From the NCBI GenBank assembly GCA_016200545.1, contig JACQEO010000058.1:1-40963 (forward strand): a DNA stretch of 40,963 nucleotides. The letters run 5' to 3'. The stretch's first letter is position 1. Each line of letters begins with the position of its first letter. The notes under the pieces were generated by a model. The model had not been told where the DNA came from. It ran no database searches and saw only the letters and a program-made list of their open reading frames with translations. This stretch comes from Deltaproteobacteria bacterium. Its GTDB lineage: Bacteria > Desulfobacterota > Binatia > UTPRO1. Shown one piece after another: positions 18,618 to 27,573 of the stretch. A program made the position numbers and the translations under genes.

Positions 18618-19907
18618 TCAATTTTGCGCGCCCGAGGTGATGCGGGCATGTCCCGCCAGCCAATCGAGCGCCTTCTCTTGCGCGATGCGCTCGCGCACCT
18701 CCCGACGCGCCTCGGGTGATCGATAGATCTCGGCAAGGCGCTCGCGCTCACGCGGCGCGGTACGCAGTGCATGCGCGATGCGCTCGTCGATCTCGGGGCC
18801 GGTGACCTCGAAATGCTCCTGCGCCGCCAGGCGCTCGAGCACGAGCGCCGAGTGCACCGACTCGCGCGCGCGCTGACGCACCTCGGTACGCAGGCCGTCG
18901 AGCTGCGCTGCGCGCTCCGGATCGACGTCGCGCGATACCTCAGGAATACCGAGGTCATGTAGCATGGCGTCGAAGCGGCGCTCCACGAGCGCCTCCGGTA
19001 CCTCGACGGGATTGCGCTCGAGGAGCATGCGCACGAGCGCCGCGCGCATCGAGTCGTCCGCCTCGCGCTCGGCGGTGCTCTCGAGCGCGCGTCGCACTTT
19101 CTCGCGCAGCTCGGCGAGCGACGCGCACTCGCCGTGGTCCTTGGCGAACTCGTCGTCGAGCGCCGGCAGCTCCTTGCGTCCGATCTCCTTCACCTCGACA
19201 CGAAACGTCAGGCGCTTGCCGGCGATCTCGGAACTGTGATGCTGCGCGGGGTACGTCACCTCGATGTGGGCGCTCTCGCCGCGCTTCAGGCCGACCAATC
19301 GCTCGTCGAAGGGCGGCGGGAACGTGTGCGCACCGACCTCGATGACGCGGCTTTCTGCGGAGGCACCCGGAACCGCTCGTCCGTCGATCACGCCCGTGTA
19401 GCCGAGCTCGACGAGATCGCCCTGCTCGACGACGTCGCGATCCTCGCGGCGCGCGAACTGCGCCAGCGACTGTCGAAAGCGCTCGATCTGCGCATCGACG
19501 GCGTCCTCGGCGACCGGCGCAACGGTACGCTCCACCTCGAGGGCGTCGTAACCGGTCACCTCGAATGTCGGCTTGATCTCGATCGTCGCCGAATAGCGGA
19601 GTCCGGCGTCCGGTTTCACCTCGTCGGCGACGATCTCGGGCCGCGCGACCGCATGCAGATGATGCTCCTCGAGCGCGCGCAGGTACGAGTCTTGGATCAG
19701 CTTGCCGATGACCTCGCTGTGGACCTGCTCGCCGTAGTAGCGTTCGAGGATCGCGCGCGGCACGCGACCGGGACGAAATCCCTTGATGCGAGCGCGCTGC
19801 TGGAGGCCGCGGTACGCTTGCTCGATCTCGGCGCGGACTTCCTCGGGAGGAAGCGCCACGCCGATCCTCTTCTTGATCGGGCTCAGGTCCTCGACGGTGA
19901 TCTGCAC
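18618..19907 (-). CDS. tig: Trigger factor, ribosome-bound chaperone
   Basis: This encodes 429 aa with a GTG start (GGAG 5 nt upstream). The N-terminal ribosome-binding domain contains GFRPG at 43-47, where E. coli has GFRKG: a Lys-to-Pro change at the L23 contact loop. The FKBP-type peptidyl-prolyl isomerase domain (about 155-240; LVELGYTGVIDG, FPPPFDERLVGLKRGE) and the C-terminal helical substrate-cradle domain follow. It folds nascent chains. First gene of the tig-clpP-clpX-lon run, with a promoter-like sequence just upstream. Confidence 0.96.
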   Translation of the reverse strand: MQITVEDLSPIKKRIGVALPPEEVRAEIEQAYRGLQQRARIKGFRPGRVPRAILERYYGEQVHSEVIGKLIQDSYLRALEEHHLHAVARPEIVADEVKPDAGLRYSATIEIKPTFEVTGYDALEVERTVAPVAEDAVDAQIERFRQSLAQFARREDRDVVEQGDLVELGYTGVIDGRAVPGASAESRVIEVGAHTFPPPFDERLVGLKRGESAHIEVTYPAQHHSSEIAGKRLTFRVEVKEIGRKELPALDDEFAKDHGECASLAELREKVRRALESTAEREADDSMRAALVRMLLERNPVEVPEALVERRFDAMLHDLGIPEVSRDVDPERAAQLDGLRTEVRQRARESVHSALVLERLAAQEHFEVTGPEIDERIAHALRTAPRERERLAEIYRSPEARREVRERIAQEKALDWLAGHARITSGAQN

Positions 19908-19927
19908 GGCCGCTCCATCTCCGCTTC

Positions 19928-19956
19928 ACCTTACGCAGTCCCATCCGCTGTGACAA
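19928..19956 (-). promoter_or_regulatory. Possible promoter of the tig-clpPX-lon run
   Basis: TTGTCA (19956-19951) and TAAGGT (19933-19928) on the minus strand are 17 nt apart and about 20 nt before the tig start. The -35 is good (5/6), the -10 weak (3/6). No heat-shock sigma-32 pattern was seen. Confidence 0.35.
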
Positions 19957-20007
19957 GCCGGCGTGCTCTCACACGGTGCGGCGCGCACACGAGACGCGAT
20001 GTCAGAA

Positions 20008-20090
20008 TGCGAGAGGGGGGACTCGAACCCCCATCCGACGAGCGGGCTAGATTCTAAGTCTAGTGCGTCTACCAGTTCCGCCACTCTCGC
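20008..20090 (-). tRNA. tRNA-Leu (UAG)
   Basis: The minus strand reads an 83-nt class II tRNA: acceptor GCGAGAG/CTCTCGC with discriminator A, D-arm with TGGTAGACGC, anticodon stem CTAGA/TCTAG with loop CTTAGAA (anticodon TAG), a long variable arm (CCCGCTCGTCGGA) and T-arm GGGGG-TTCGAGT-CCCCC. CCA is not encoded. It lies about 100 nt upstream of tig on the same strand. Confidence 0.95.
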
Positions 20091-20251
20091 AGACGTCCCC
20101 GCGCGCTCCGCGCGCGTCACTTCGGTGGTACACCAAAGCGAAGCAGGCGCGCAAAGCCCATTCGACGCGCACGCCGACACCGCCCCGCGGGCACTCAGTG
20201 ATGTTGCACGGCTTGCGGACGGCAACCTGGTGACGGTACGACTCGGACGTC

Positions 20252-21916
20252 ATGCGCGCGCGCCACGCACTGCACGCGGCGGTGATCGTCGTCGTCACAC
20301 TGATCGCCTACACCGGCAGCCTCCGCGGTCAGTGGATCTCCGACGACGTCGTGGCGATCGCGGAGAACCCGCTCCTCCGCTCGCTCGCACCCGCCAATCT
20401 GCATCCCCTGCTGACGACCTTCGACGGACCGAACTACATGCCGCTCAAGATATTGTCGCTGGCGATCGACTATCGCTTTTTCGACGGCGATCCGACGGGC
20501 TATCACGCAGTAAATCTGCTGCTGCACGTCGCCAACGCCCTACTCGTGTATCTGCTCCTCGCGCGACTGGGCGAGCCGGGGGTGACGGCGCTCGCAGTCG
20601 CGCTCGTCTGGGCGGTGCACCCGGTGCAGGTCGAGTCTGTCGCATGGATCAGTGAGCGCAAGAACGTCCTCTCGACGCTCTTCTTCCTGCTCGCGCTTCT
20701 CGCCTACGTGCGCTTCTCGGACCGTCCGCGGCTGCGCACCTACACGCTCGTCTTCGTGCTCTTCATCTGCGCGCTGCTCACCAAGATCAACACCATCGTG
20801 CTGCCGGCGATCATGATCGTATACGAGCTCGCATGGCGCTTCCGGCTGCGTGCGCGCGACGTGCTCGCGACGCTGCCGCTGCTCGCGGCGGGAGCCGTGC
20901 TCGCGTGGGTGAACCTGCATGGCAACCCGTCGCACGGCGCCGAGTACCACGGCGGCAGTCTCTGGGTGACGCTGCGCACGAGCAGCACCGTCGTGCCGCG
21001 CTACCTCGCGCTCGTGCTCGCGCCGATCGGGCTCAGCTTCTACTACGCGGTGCCGCTGCGCGCGTCGTGGTTCGAGCCGGCGGTGCTCGCCTCGACGCTC
21101 GCGATTCTCGCCCTGGTCGCGGCGGCGGCGGTGCTCGCTTGGCACCGCGGCCGCGCCGGATTCTGGATCTTCTGGTTCCTCGTGACCCTGGCACCGATGC
21201 TGAACTTAGTACCCTTTCCGGCACTGATGGCGGATCGCTACCTTTATATACCCCTCGTCGGGCCGCTGGTCCTCGCGGCATGGGCCCTCCAGACGGCCGC
21301 ACGGCGTGTGCCGAGGTTGACGCCGGCGATGCCGATCGTGGCGGGCGCGGCGGTGCTCGGCTGCGCGCTGCTCACGGTGCGCCGCGTCCCGGTCTTCCAC
21401 GACGACTTCCGCCTGTGGGCGGACTGGGCGCTCACCACCTCCTACATCTCCAGCGATCATCCCTACGCCGCGGCGCCGCGAACCGAGGAGATCCGGCTCC
21501 TTCGCGGGGCGTTGGCGCGCGACGACGCGTCCGGACCGCTGCACAACAACCTCGGCGCAATCGCCTTCGAGGAGAACCGCATCGCCGAGGCGGTTGCGGA
21601 GCTCGGCCGGGCGTACACCCTCGCCCCGCGCGATCCGGCGATCGCGCTCAACCTCGGTCGCGCCTACCTCTTTGCGCGCCAGCCCGAGGCGGCGGCGCGC
21701 ACCCTCGAGGACGCGACGCGCCTGGAGCCGCCGTCGTATTACGCGCACCTCGATCTCGCGCGTGCCTATCTCCTCTTGGGCGACGCTCCACGGGCACGGG
21801 CGGCGCTCACGCACGCGCGCGAGATCCGGCCGCAGTGGCCGGACCTCCCCGCGGTCACCGCGGCGCTCGAGGCGTTCGAGCGCCGCGAGCAACGCGGTCG
21901 CGAAACGGGGTCGTGA
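20252..21916 (+). CDS. GT-C-type membrane protein with C-terminal TPRs
   Basis: This encodes 554 aa. The first luminal-type loop carries WISDDVV (about 29-35), the paired-Asp motif of PMT/TMTC-like GT-C glycosyltransferases. About ten hydrophobic spans fill residues 5-400 (including HAVNLLLHVANALLVYLLLA and LVWAVHPVQVESVAWISERK, the latter typical of this TPR-PMT family). Residues about 425-535 are TPR repeats (GPLHNNLGAIAFEENRIAEA, ALNLGRAYLFARQPEAA, AHLDLARAYLLLGDAPRA). It probably transfers a sugar from a lipid-linked donor to an exported protein or glycan; acceptor unknown. It stands alone, divergent from tRNA-Leu. Confidence 0.8.
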   Translation: MRARHALHAAVIVVVTLIAYTGSLRGQWISDDVVAIAENPLLRSLAPANLHPLLTTFDGPNYMPLKILSLAIDYRFFDGDPTGYHAVNLLLHVANALLVYLLLARLGEPGVTALAVALVWAVHPVQVESVAWISERKNVLSTLFFLLALLAYVRFSDRPRLRTYTLVFVLFICALLTKINTIVLPAIMIVYELAWRFRLRARDVLATLPLLAAGAVLAWVNLHGNPSHGAEYHGGSLWVTLRTSSTVVPRYLALVLAPIGLSFYYAVPLRASWFEPAVLASTLAILALVAAAAVLAWHRGRAGFWIFWFLVTLAPMLNLVPFPALMADRYLYIPLVGPLVLAAWALQTAARRVPRLTPAMPIVAGAAVLGCALLTVRRVPVFHDDFRLWADWALTTSYISSDHPYAAAPRTEEIRLLRGALARDDASGPLHNNLGAIAFEENRIAEAVAELGRAYTLAPRDPAIALNLGRAYLFARQPEAAARTLEDATRLEPPSYYAHLDLARAYLLLGDAPRARAALTHAREIRPQWPDLPAVTAALEAFERREQRGRETGS

Positions 21917-21947
21917 GCGTCGCAGCGCACCCCGGCCGCTGCGAGTC

Positions 21948-22925
21948 TCAGGCCGCCGAGAACAGCCGCCGCGGGTTGTCGACGAGGATCGTCTCGACGT
22001 CCTCGGTCGAGAGGCCGCCCGCGAGCAGCTGCGGGACGATCTTGGTGAGGATCGCCGTCGGGCGCCAGTCGGGGAGCTGGGCCAGCACCTCCTCGTAGCT
22101 GTTCGCATAGGGTACCGGACGGCCGCGCCAACAGACGATCGAGTCGTGCGACAGCAGGATGCGCCGGGTGTGGCCCGCACGTGCGAGCTTCAGGACGTTC
22201 CGCACCCGGACCTCGTCCGACACGATGAGGGAGATCCCGAAGCGGTCGAAACCGACGAAGGCGCCGCGCTCGGCGAGCGAGCGATGGTACCCCGGGTCGT
22301 CGATGCCATCGGAGTGGCCGACGACCAGCCGCTCCGCACTGACGCCTTCGCCGGTGACGATGTCGATCTGGTCGTGGCCGCACGAGGCGTCCTGCGTGTG
22401 CGAAATGAGTGGCGCCCCGGTCGCGCGCGCCGCACGCGCGCCGGCGGTGACGAGCTTCCGCTCGTAGTCGGAGACGCGGCGCGAGCCGGTCGCGATCTTC
22501 ACCGCACCCGCCTTGATGCCGGTCTCGCCGATACCGTCGATGATCTCCTTCACGTAGATCGCCGTGATCTCCTCCACCGGTAGGTGACGGAAGGTGTACG
22601 TGATCCCCTCGGCCTCGAAGTAGGCGCCGGTCGTGCAGACGATGCGCATGCCGCTGCGCTGCGACAGGTCCGCGAGGAACTCGACGTCGCGACCGAGATC
22701 CATCGGACAGGGATCGACGAACGTCCCGACACCGATGTCGGCGAGCTCTTGCATCTGATCGATGGCGCGCGCCATCACCTCGGCGCGTTTGAAAGGCGGC
22801 GCCTTGGCGTCGAGGTTCCATCCCGGGAAACCGACGAGCACGTGCTCGTGGATGAGCGTGCGACCGAGCTCACTCGGATGGGCGCTGCCGGTGACGGTCT
22901 GAACTGTTCGCGTCGCCTCCGTCAT
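21948..22925 (-). CDS. Phosphotriesterase-family metallohydrolase
   Basis: This encodes 325 aa, a TIM-barrel amidohydrolase. The complete two-metal set is present: H26 and H28 (HEHV), the bridging lysine K143 (GAVKIATG), H176 (PLISHTQ), H204 (VVGHSDG) and D261 (LLSHDS). Family members hydrolyse phosphotriesters, lactones (including acyl-homoserine lactones) or related esters. Position as the last gene of a seven-gene minus-strand set, 94 nt after the AhpD-like gene, suggests hydrolysis of a lactone or ester intermediate. Substrate cannot be told from sequence. Confidence 0.88.
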   Translation of the reverse strand: MTEATRTVQTVTGSAHPSELGRTLIHEHVLVGFPGWNLDAKAPPFKRAEVMARAIDQMQELADIGVGTFVDPCPMDLGRDVEFLADLSQRSGMRIVCTTGAYFEAEGITYTFRHLPVEEITAIYVKEIIDGIGETGIKAGAVKIATGSRRVSDYERKLVTAGARAARATGAPLISHTQDASCGHDQIDIVTGEGVSAERLVVGHSDGIDDPGYHRSLAERGAFVGFDRFGISLIVSDEVRVRNVLKLARAGHTRRILLSHDSIVCWRGRPVPYANSYEEVLAQLPDWRPTAILTKIVPQLLAGGLSTEDVETILVDNPRRLFSAA

Positions 22926-23019
22926 GCGAGTCGACTACCAACTCGTCACCTGAGGAACAAGGCGGGTGCCGGCGCGCCGACGAACCGCGCGGAGTTCGCC
23001 GGCGGCGCAAGGAGCGCCT

Positions 23020-24033
23020 TCAGGCGTCGGGCCACGCGAGCCAGCGGACGATCCGCCGGGCCGTCGCGAGGCTCGCCCATGCAAGGACTGCGACGAGCGC
23101 AGCATCCGTCGGCGTACGCGACCGAAACGCGCCGACCACCGGGTCGTCGATCTGATGCGGCGCCAGTGCGGTGAGAAGCGCGAGGCGCGCCGCGGGCCGC
23201 AACGACTCCTCGAGCGGCGCGAGCGCGGGCGCGAGCCAGTGCCTCCCGAGACCGACGTCCTCGCCGCGCCACGCCTCGAGACACGTCGCGATCGCGAGGC
23301 GCGTCTGCGCGGGCAGCACGCGCGCGCCCTCCTCCTCGACGGCCGCCACGAAGCGCGCCAGCGCGTCCGCGACCGGCGGCGACGACGCCGCCCAGCGGAG
23401 GTCGTCGGGCAGGGCCGCCGCCGGGAGGAGCGGCGCCGGATCGTCCGGCTTCGGGCGCGCCATGGCACGTCCGAACCACCAACCCGCCAGGCGTCGCAGC
23501 GGGCCCTTCCAGGGCCCCGCTGACGGCAACGGCGAGTCGCCGAGCAGCACCGTCACCGGGCGGTTGATGTAGTGGAAGACGAGCGCCGTCCCGAGCATCT
23601 CGGGCGCTTCGTGCGGCGTGAAGGGCGGCGTCGCGAGGAGCGCCGAATGCGGCGTACGCGTCGCCGCCGCCCAGGCGACGGCGGCGCGCACACCCGGATC
23701 GCCGATCGCGTCGTCGCGCCCCGCCGCGATCGCGCGCGCGGCGTCATGGGCCGCGACGCCGTCCAGCATGACGGTGTGCGCGTCGACGCAGTATGGGCAG
23801 CGGTTGGCACGCGACACGCCCACGGCGACTGCCTCCTTCACAGGGCGCCGCACGGCGCCGGTCACGAGCGTTGCGCGGCAGGCGCGCCACACGCCGGCGA
23901 GGAGCGCGGGCGCGGGCGAGTGCAGCGTGAACGGCTCGACGAGCGCACCGAACTCTCGCCTCACCTCCTCGTAGACCGCGGCGACGATCCCCGTCGCGTC
24001 ACGGGCGGGAACAGGACGGACGTGCCGAATCAC
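23020..24033 (-). CDS. AhpD / carboxymuconolactone decarboxylase-like protein
   Basis: This encodes 337 aa. The CMD core near the N-terminus has the redox pair C79-P-Y-C82 followed by VDAH (H86), the AhpD-type proton relay. Such proteins act in peroxide defence or as decarboxylase-like enzymes. The C-terminal half (about 150-337) is Pro/Ala-rich, helical, and not recognised; it makes this protein much longer than AhpD itself. The start overlaps the stop of the luciferase-like gene by 4 nt, so the two are coupled. Confidence 0.8.
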   Translation of the reverse strand: MIRHVRPVPARDATGIVAAVYEEVRREFGALVEPFTLHSPAPALLAGVWRACRATLVTGAVRRPVKEAVAVGVSRANRCPYCVDAHTVMLDGVAAHDAARAIAAGRDDAIGDPGVRAAVAWAAATRTPHSALLATPPFTPHEAPEMLGTALVFHYINRPVTVLLGDSPLPSAGPWKGPLRRLAGWWFGRAMARPKPDDPAPLLPAAALPDDLRWAASSPPVADALARFVAAVEEEGARVLPAQTRLAIATCLEAWRGEDVGLGRHWLAPALAPLEESLRPAARLALLTALAPHQIDDPVVGAFRSRTPTDAALVAVLAWASLATARRIVRWLAWPDA

Positions 24034-24881
24034 CGTCCCGCGGCGGCGGCAGCAGCCGCGAGCGTGGTGCCGAGCGCGCGCACCGTCGCCTCGAGTTCCA
24101 CAGCGGGAACGATCGGATACACGATCAAACGATCGACGCCGATCGCCGCGGCGCGCGCGACCAGCTCCGCATCGAGCGCTTCGAACGTCGTGAGCGAGAT
24201 CTCGAACGGTGCGGCGGTGCGTCCGATCTCGGCGCGCAGGCGACGCAGCTCCTGAATGAGCGGCGCCGCCGCCTCGAGTGTGAGGCCGAATCCATACCAG
24301 CCGTCGCCGTAGCGCGCGGCGCGCCGCAGGGCGGGCGCCGCGTGACCGCCGACGATGATCGGCGGATGCGGCCGCTGCCGGGGCTTCGGCTCGAAGCGGA
24401 TATCGCCGAAGGCCGCGAAACGGCCGTCGAAGCGCGGCAGCTCCTCGGTCCAGAGGACACGGATGGCCGCGAGATACTCGTCGGTGATCGCACCGCGACG
24501 GTGAAAATCGACGCCGAGCGCCGCGAACTCGCCTTCGACGTAGCCCGCCGCGAACCCCGCGATCAGACGCCCCGCGGAGATCACGTCGAGCGACGCGAGC
24601 GCCTTCGCAACCAAGACGGGATTGTGGTGCGGCAAGACGAGGATGCCCGTTCCGAGCCGGACGCGCCGGGTGTGCGCCGCAACGTGGGTGAGCGCCACCA
24701 ACGAGTCGAGGAAGGGCGTCTCCGGCGCCGCGGGCACGGGGTTGTTCCGCACCGGCATCGCGACGTGCTCACCCGTCCAGATGGAGTCGAACCCGGTCTC
24801 CTCGGCGGCCCGCGCCACGCGCACTTGCAGGTCGGGGTCGGCGCAGGCGCCGAAATTGATCCCGAAGAGGCCGAGCTGCAT
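24030..24881 (-). CDS. Luciferase-like (F420-type) oxidoreductase
   Basis: This encodes 283 aa, a single-domain TIM-barrel of the bacterial-luciferase/LLM superfamily: GLFGINFGACADPD at the start, FDSIWTGEHVAMPV, RVRLGTGILVLPHHNPV, AGRLIAGFAAGYVEGEF and PPIIVGGHAAPALRRAARYGD. These signatures resemble F420-dependent members, though FMN enzymes look similar. It would oxidise or reduce a small organic substrate in the cytoplasm. It overlaps the downstream AhpD-like gene by 4 nt and is 29 nt behind the nitroreductase. The presence of F420 in this organism cannot be judged from the window. Confidence 0.87.
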   Translation of the reverse strand: MQLGLFGINFGACADPDLQVRVARAAEETGFDSIWTGEHVAMPVRNNPVPAAPETPFLDSLVALTHVAAHTRRVRLGTGILVLPHHNPVLVAKALASLDVISAGRLIAGFAAGYVEGEFAALGVDFHRRGAITDEYLAAIRVLWTEELPRFDGRFAAFGDIRFEPKPRQRPHPPIIVGGHAAPALRRAARYGDGWYGFGLTLEAAAPLIQELRRLRAEIGRTAAPFEISLTTFEALDAELVARAAAIGVDRLIVYPIVPAVELEATVRALGTTLAAAAAAAGR

Positions 24882-24910
24882 GCGTCGCAGCTCTCGCAGC
24901 CCCCCGCCGC

Positions 24911-25570
24911 TCAGTCAACCGCGGCGCGCTTGGCGCCGAATCGATCCCAGTGCGTCACCTGCTCGGCGGGACGCCGCCGCCCGATACTGAACCGGCCGCG
25001 CGGCCGTCCCATCGGCACCAGCGCCACGATCTCGTAGCGCTCGGGAACGCCGCAGATCGCGCGCACTTCGTCCTGGTAGATGCGATACACGGTCGTGAGT
25101 GTGGTACCGATGCCGAGGCCGCGCGCCGCGAGCATCAAGCTCTGCACCGCGGGATACACCGACGCGAACGGCGTGCCGACGTCGAGCTCGCCGTCGGCGT
25201 CGCGCAGCGACATCGAGATCTTCGGCATCAGGACGAGCACCATCGCCGGCGCCTCGCCCAGATGCGCCGCGAGGTGGCGCGACCCGTGCATCATGCGCTC
25301 GAAGGCGGCCTTGTCCTCCGGCGAGCGCGCCGGCGGCCGCGACGCGAGGAGCGCCGGCTCGTAGCGCGCGTACGCCCGACGGTAGACGTCGCCGACCGCG
25401 CGCTTCAACCCGGGGTCGGTGACGACGAGGAACTGCCAGGGCTGGATGTTGCCGCCGCTCGGTGCCTGTGTCGCGATCCGGATGCAGTGGAGAATTTCCG
25501 TATCGGTCACCGGCTCGGCCGTGAAGCGGCGCACGGCGCGCGTGGTCGTGAGTGCCTCGACGAGATCCAT
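24911..25570 (-). CDS. Nitroreductase-family flavoprotein
   Basis: This encodes 219 aa, FMN-binding nitroreductase fold: TTRAVRRFTAEPV at the N-terminus (flavin phosphate site), RIATQAPSGGNIQPWQFLVV, and SLMLAARGLGIGTTLTTVY followed by VPMGRPRGRF near the C-terminus. These enzymes reduce nitro groups, quinones or enoates with NAD(P)H, and some dehydrogenate or dehalogenate. It sits between enoyl-CoA hydratase and the luciferase-like gene with gaps of 24 and 29 nt, within one operon. Confidence 0.9.
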   Translation of the reverse strand: MDLVEALTTTRAVRRFTAEPVTDTEILHCIRIATQAPSGGNIQPWQFLVVTDPGLKRAVGDVYRRAYARYEPALLASRPPARSPEDKAAFERMMHGSRHLAAHLGEAPAMVLVLMPKISMSLRDADGELDVGTPFASVYPAVQSLMLAARGLGIGTTLTTVYRIYQDEVRAICGVPERYEIVALVPMGRPRGRFSIGRRRPAEQVTHWDRFGAKRAAVD

Positions 25571-25594
25571 CGCTTCCTCCGCGCGACGCGCGCG

Positions 25595-26389
25595 TCAGCG
25601 CCCCTTGAACGCCGGCGCACGCTTTTCGCGGATCGCGGCGAGCGCCTCCTGATGATCCTCACTCTGGAACGTCACCAGTTCGAGCGCCGTCGAGGCGTCG
25701 AACGCGACGTTGAGGGCGTCCTTCACGAGCTTGTTCACCGCGAGCTTGGTGTAACGGACCGCGAGCGGAGCGCCGGCCGCGAGCCGTGACGCGAGCGCCA
25801 TCGCCTCGCCGTCGAGGGCGGCCGCGGGAACGACGTGATTCACCAGGCCGATACGTTCCGCCTCGGCGGCGGTGAGCGGATCGCCCGTGAGCAGGTATTC
25901 CTTGGCCCGCGCCGGCCCGAGCGCGAGCGGCCAGATCGCGACGCCGCCGTCGCCGGCGACCAGGCCGACGCGTACGTGCGGATCGCCGATCGTCGCCGTG
26001 TCCGCCATCAGGATGACGTCGCTCAAGAGCGCGATCGAAGCCCCAAGCCCCATCGCGTGCCCGTTCACCGCGGCGACGATCGGCAGCTCGACGTCGAGGA
26101 GGTCCCAGATGAGCTGCTTGGCGTCGCGTCGCAGCGCCTCCAGCCGTCCGGGCTCGCGGAGCGTCGGGAACCAGTGGAAGTCACCGCCGGCGCTGAACGC
26201 CTTGCCGCGACCGGTGAGCAGGACGGCGCGCGCCTCGGTCTCACGCCGCAAGCCGGCGAAGAGCATCGTGAGATCGTGATGCAGCGCCGCGTCGACCGCG
26301 TTCAGGGCGTTCGTCGGGTGATCGATCGTCACCCGCAGCACGTGGCCGACGCGCTCGAGCCGGAGGGTCGTGAAGGCGCTCGCATTCAT
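25595..26389 (-). CDS. Enoyl-CoA hydratase/isomerase-family protein
   Basis: This encodes 264 aa, crotonase fold. The CoA-binding and oxyanion segments are clear: GRGKAFSAGGDFHWF, VAAVNGHAMGLGASIALL, SDVILMADTATIGDPHVRVGL and GGVAIWPLALGPARAKEYLL. The second active-site region has GLVAGDGG where E. coli-type hydratases place a Glu, so the reaction may be isomerisation or another crotonase activity rather than hydration. Eight nt downstream of the dehydrogenase-like gene, in the same operon. Confidence 0.9.
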   Translation of the reverse strand: MNASAFTTLRLERVGHVLRVTIDHPTNALNAVDAALHHDLTMLFAGLRRETEARAVLLTGRGKAFSAGGDFHWFPTLREPGRLEALRRDAKQLIWDLLDVELPIVAAVNGHAMGLGASIALLSDVILMADTATIGDPHVRVGLVAGDGGVAIWPLALGPARAKEYLLTGDPLTAAEAERIGLVNHVVPAAALDGEAMALASRLAAGAPLAVRYTKLAVNKLVKDALNVAFDASTALELVTFQSEDHQEALAAIREKRAPAFKGR

Positions 26390-26397
26390 GCCGCGCC

Positions 26398-27561
26398 TCA
26401 GAGCAGCGCCGCGTCGGTCGCAACGCCGAGGAGGAGGCGCCCCGTGAGTTCGTACGTCGCGGGCGCGACCATGAGGTGCTGCGTCACGACGTGGACGTCA
26501 CGAAAGCACCGTTGCAGCGGGTTCGTCGCGTAGATCGAGGTGCCGCCGCCCGCGTTGTACATGCGATCGACCGCCTGCGCGGCGGCGATCGTGGCGCTCG
26601 TCGCCGCGAGACGGACGTCAGCACGCGCCGCGAGCCCGATCGCGCCCTCGCGCCGCGCCGCGTCCCATGCGGCGTCCACGGCCTCGAAGAGAAACGCGCG
26701 TCCCGAGCGCACCAGCGCCTCGGCTTCGCTCGCTTGCACTTGCGCCGTCGGACGCTCCGCGAGGACGCGACGGCTACCCGTCGGCGTTTTGCCGCCCGCG
26801 AGATCCACCAGCTCGCCGATCGCGCGCCGCGCGATACCGAGCGCGACGGCGGCGATCCCGACGGCCAGAAGCCCGAACACGGGGAACGCGTACAACGGCC
26901 CGTCGGCGCGCGGCCGGTCGCGCACCAACGACACGCTATGCTCCGCCGGCACGAATACGTCGTGGACGGCGATGTCGTGGCTGCCGGTGCCCCGCAAGCC
27001 GGACACGGTCCAGGTATCGATCACCTCGACGTCGCGTGCCGGAAAGAGCATCAACGGCGCGTCCGGCGCACCATTCGCAAGCAGACGCGGCACCCCGTTC
27101 TCGGCGATGACGGCGCCGCCCATGAGCCACGCGCAGTGCTCGACGCCGCTCGCGAACGCCCACCGCCCGCTCACCCGGAAGCCGCCCGCCGTCGGCAGCG
27201 CCTTCCCGCTCGGCGCGTACACTCCGCCGGCGACGGTGCTCGGATCGCCGTAGATCGCGGTCGCGACGTCGGTCGCGAGATAGCCCGAGAGGAGCCCGCT
27301 CGTGCACCCGATCATGGCGCACCACCCGGCCGATCCGTCCGCCTCGCCGAGGATCTCGAGAACGCGCAGCAAGACCGCGGGCTCGACCTCGCCGCCGCCG
27401 AGCGCGCGCGGCACGCACATGCGGAAGACGCCGTCCTCCGTCATGGTGCGCACCAGGTCGAGAGGCACGCGACGGCCCTGCTCGGTCTCGTCGGCGCGCG
27501 CGCGCAGCGCCGGCCCGAGCCGCCGCGCGGCAGCGATCAGCGGATGCTCCTTGGTGGTCAT
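26398..27561 (-). CDS. Acyl-CoA-dehydrogenase-fold flavoprotein, perhaps monooxygenase
   Basis: This encodes 387 aa. The domain order is acyl-CoA dehydrogenase N-terminal helices (about 1-110), the beta middle domain (GGFRVSGRWAFASGVEHCAW, then WTVSGLRGTGSHDIAVHDVFVP) and a C-terminal domain that matches the Acyl-CoA_dh_2 type (NPLQRCFRDVHVVTQHLMVA). That ending is typical of flavin hydroxylases such as HsaA/DszC relatives rather than of true dehydrogenases, and no obvious catalytic Glu of acyl-CoA dehydrogenases is visible. Hence an FMNH2- or FADH2-dependent monooxygenase is plausible. It is 12 nt after the methyltransferase gene and 8 nt before the hydratase. Confidence 0.85.
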   Translation of the reverse strand: MTTKEHPLIAAARRLGPALRARADETEQGRRVPLDLVRTMTEDGVFRMCVPRALGGGEVEPAVLLRVLEILGEADGSAGWCAMIGCTSGLLSGYLATDVATAIYGDPSTVAGGVYAPSGKALPTAGGFRVSGRWAFASGVEHCAWLMGGAVIAENGVPRLLANGAPDAPLMLFPARDVEVIDTWTVSGLRGTGSHDIAVHDVFVPAEHSVSLVRDRPRADGPLYAFPVFGLLAVGIAAVALGIARRAIGELVDLAGGKTPTGSRRVLAERPTAQVQASEAEALVRSGRAFLFEAVDAAWDAARREGAIGLAARADVRLAATSATIAAAQAVDRMYNAGGGTSIYATNPLQRCFRDVHVVTQHLMVAPATYELTGRLLLGVATDAALL

Positions 27562-27573
27562 CGACGCGGCTTC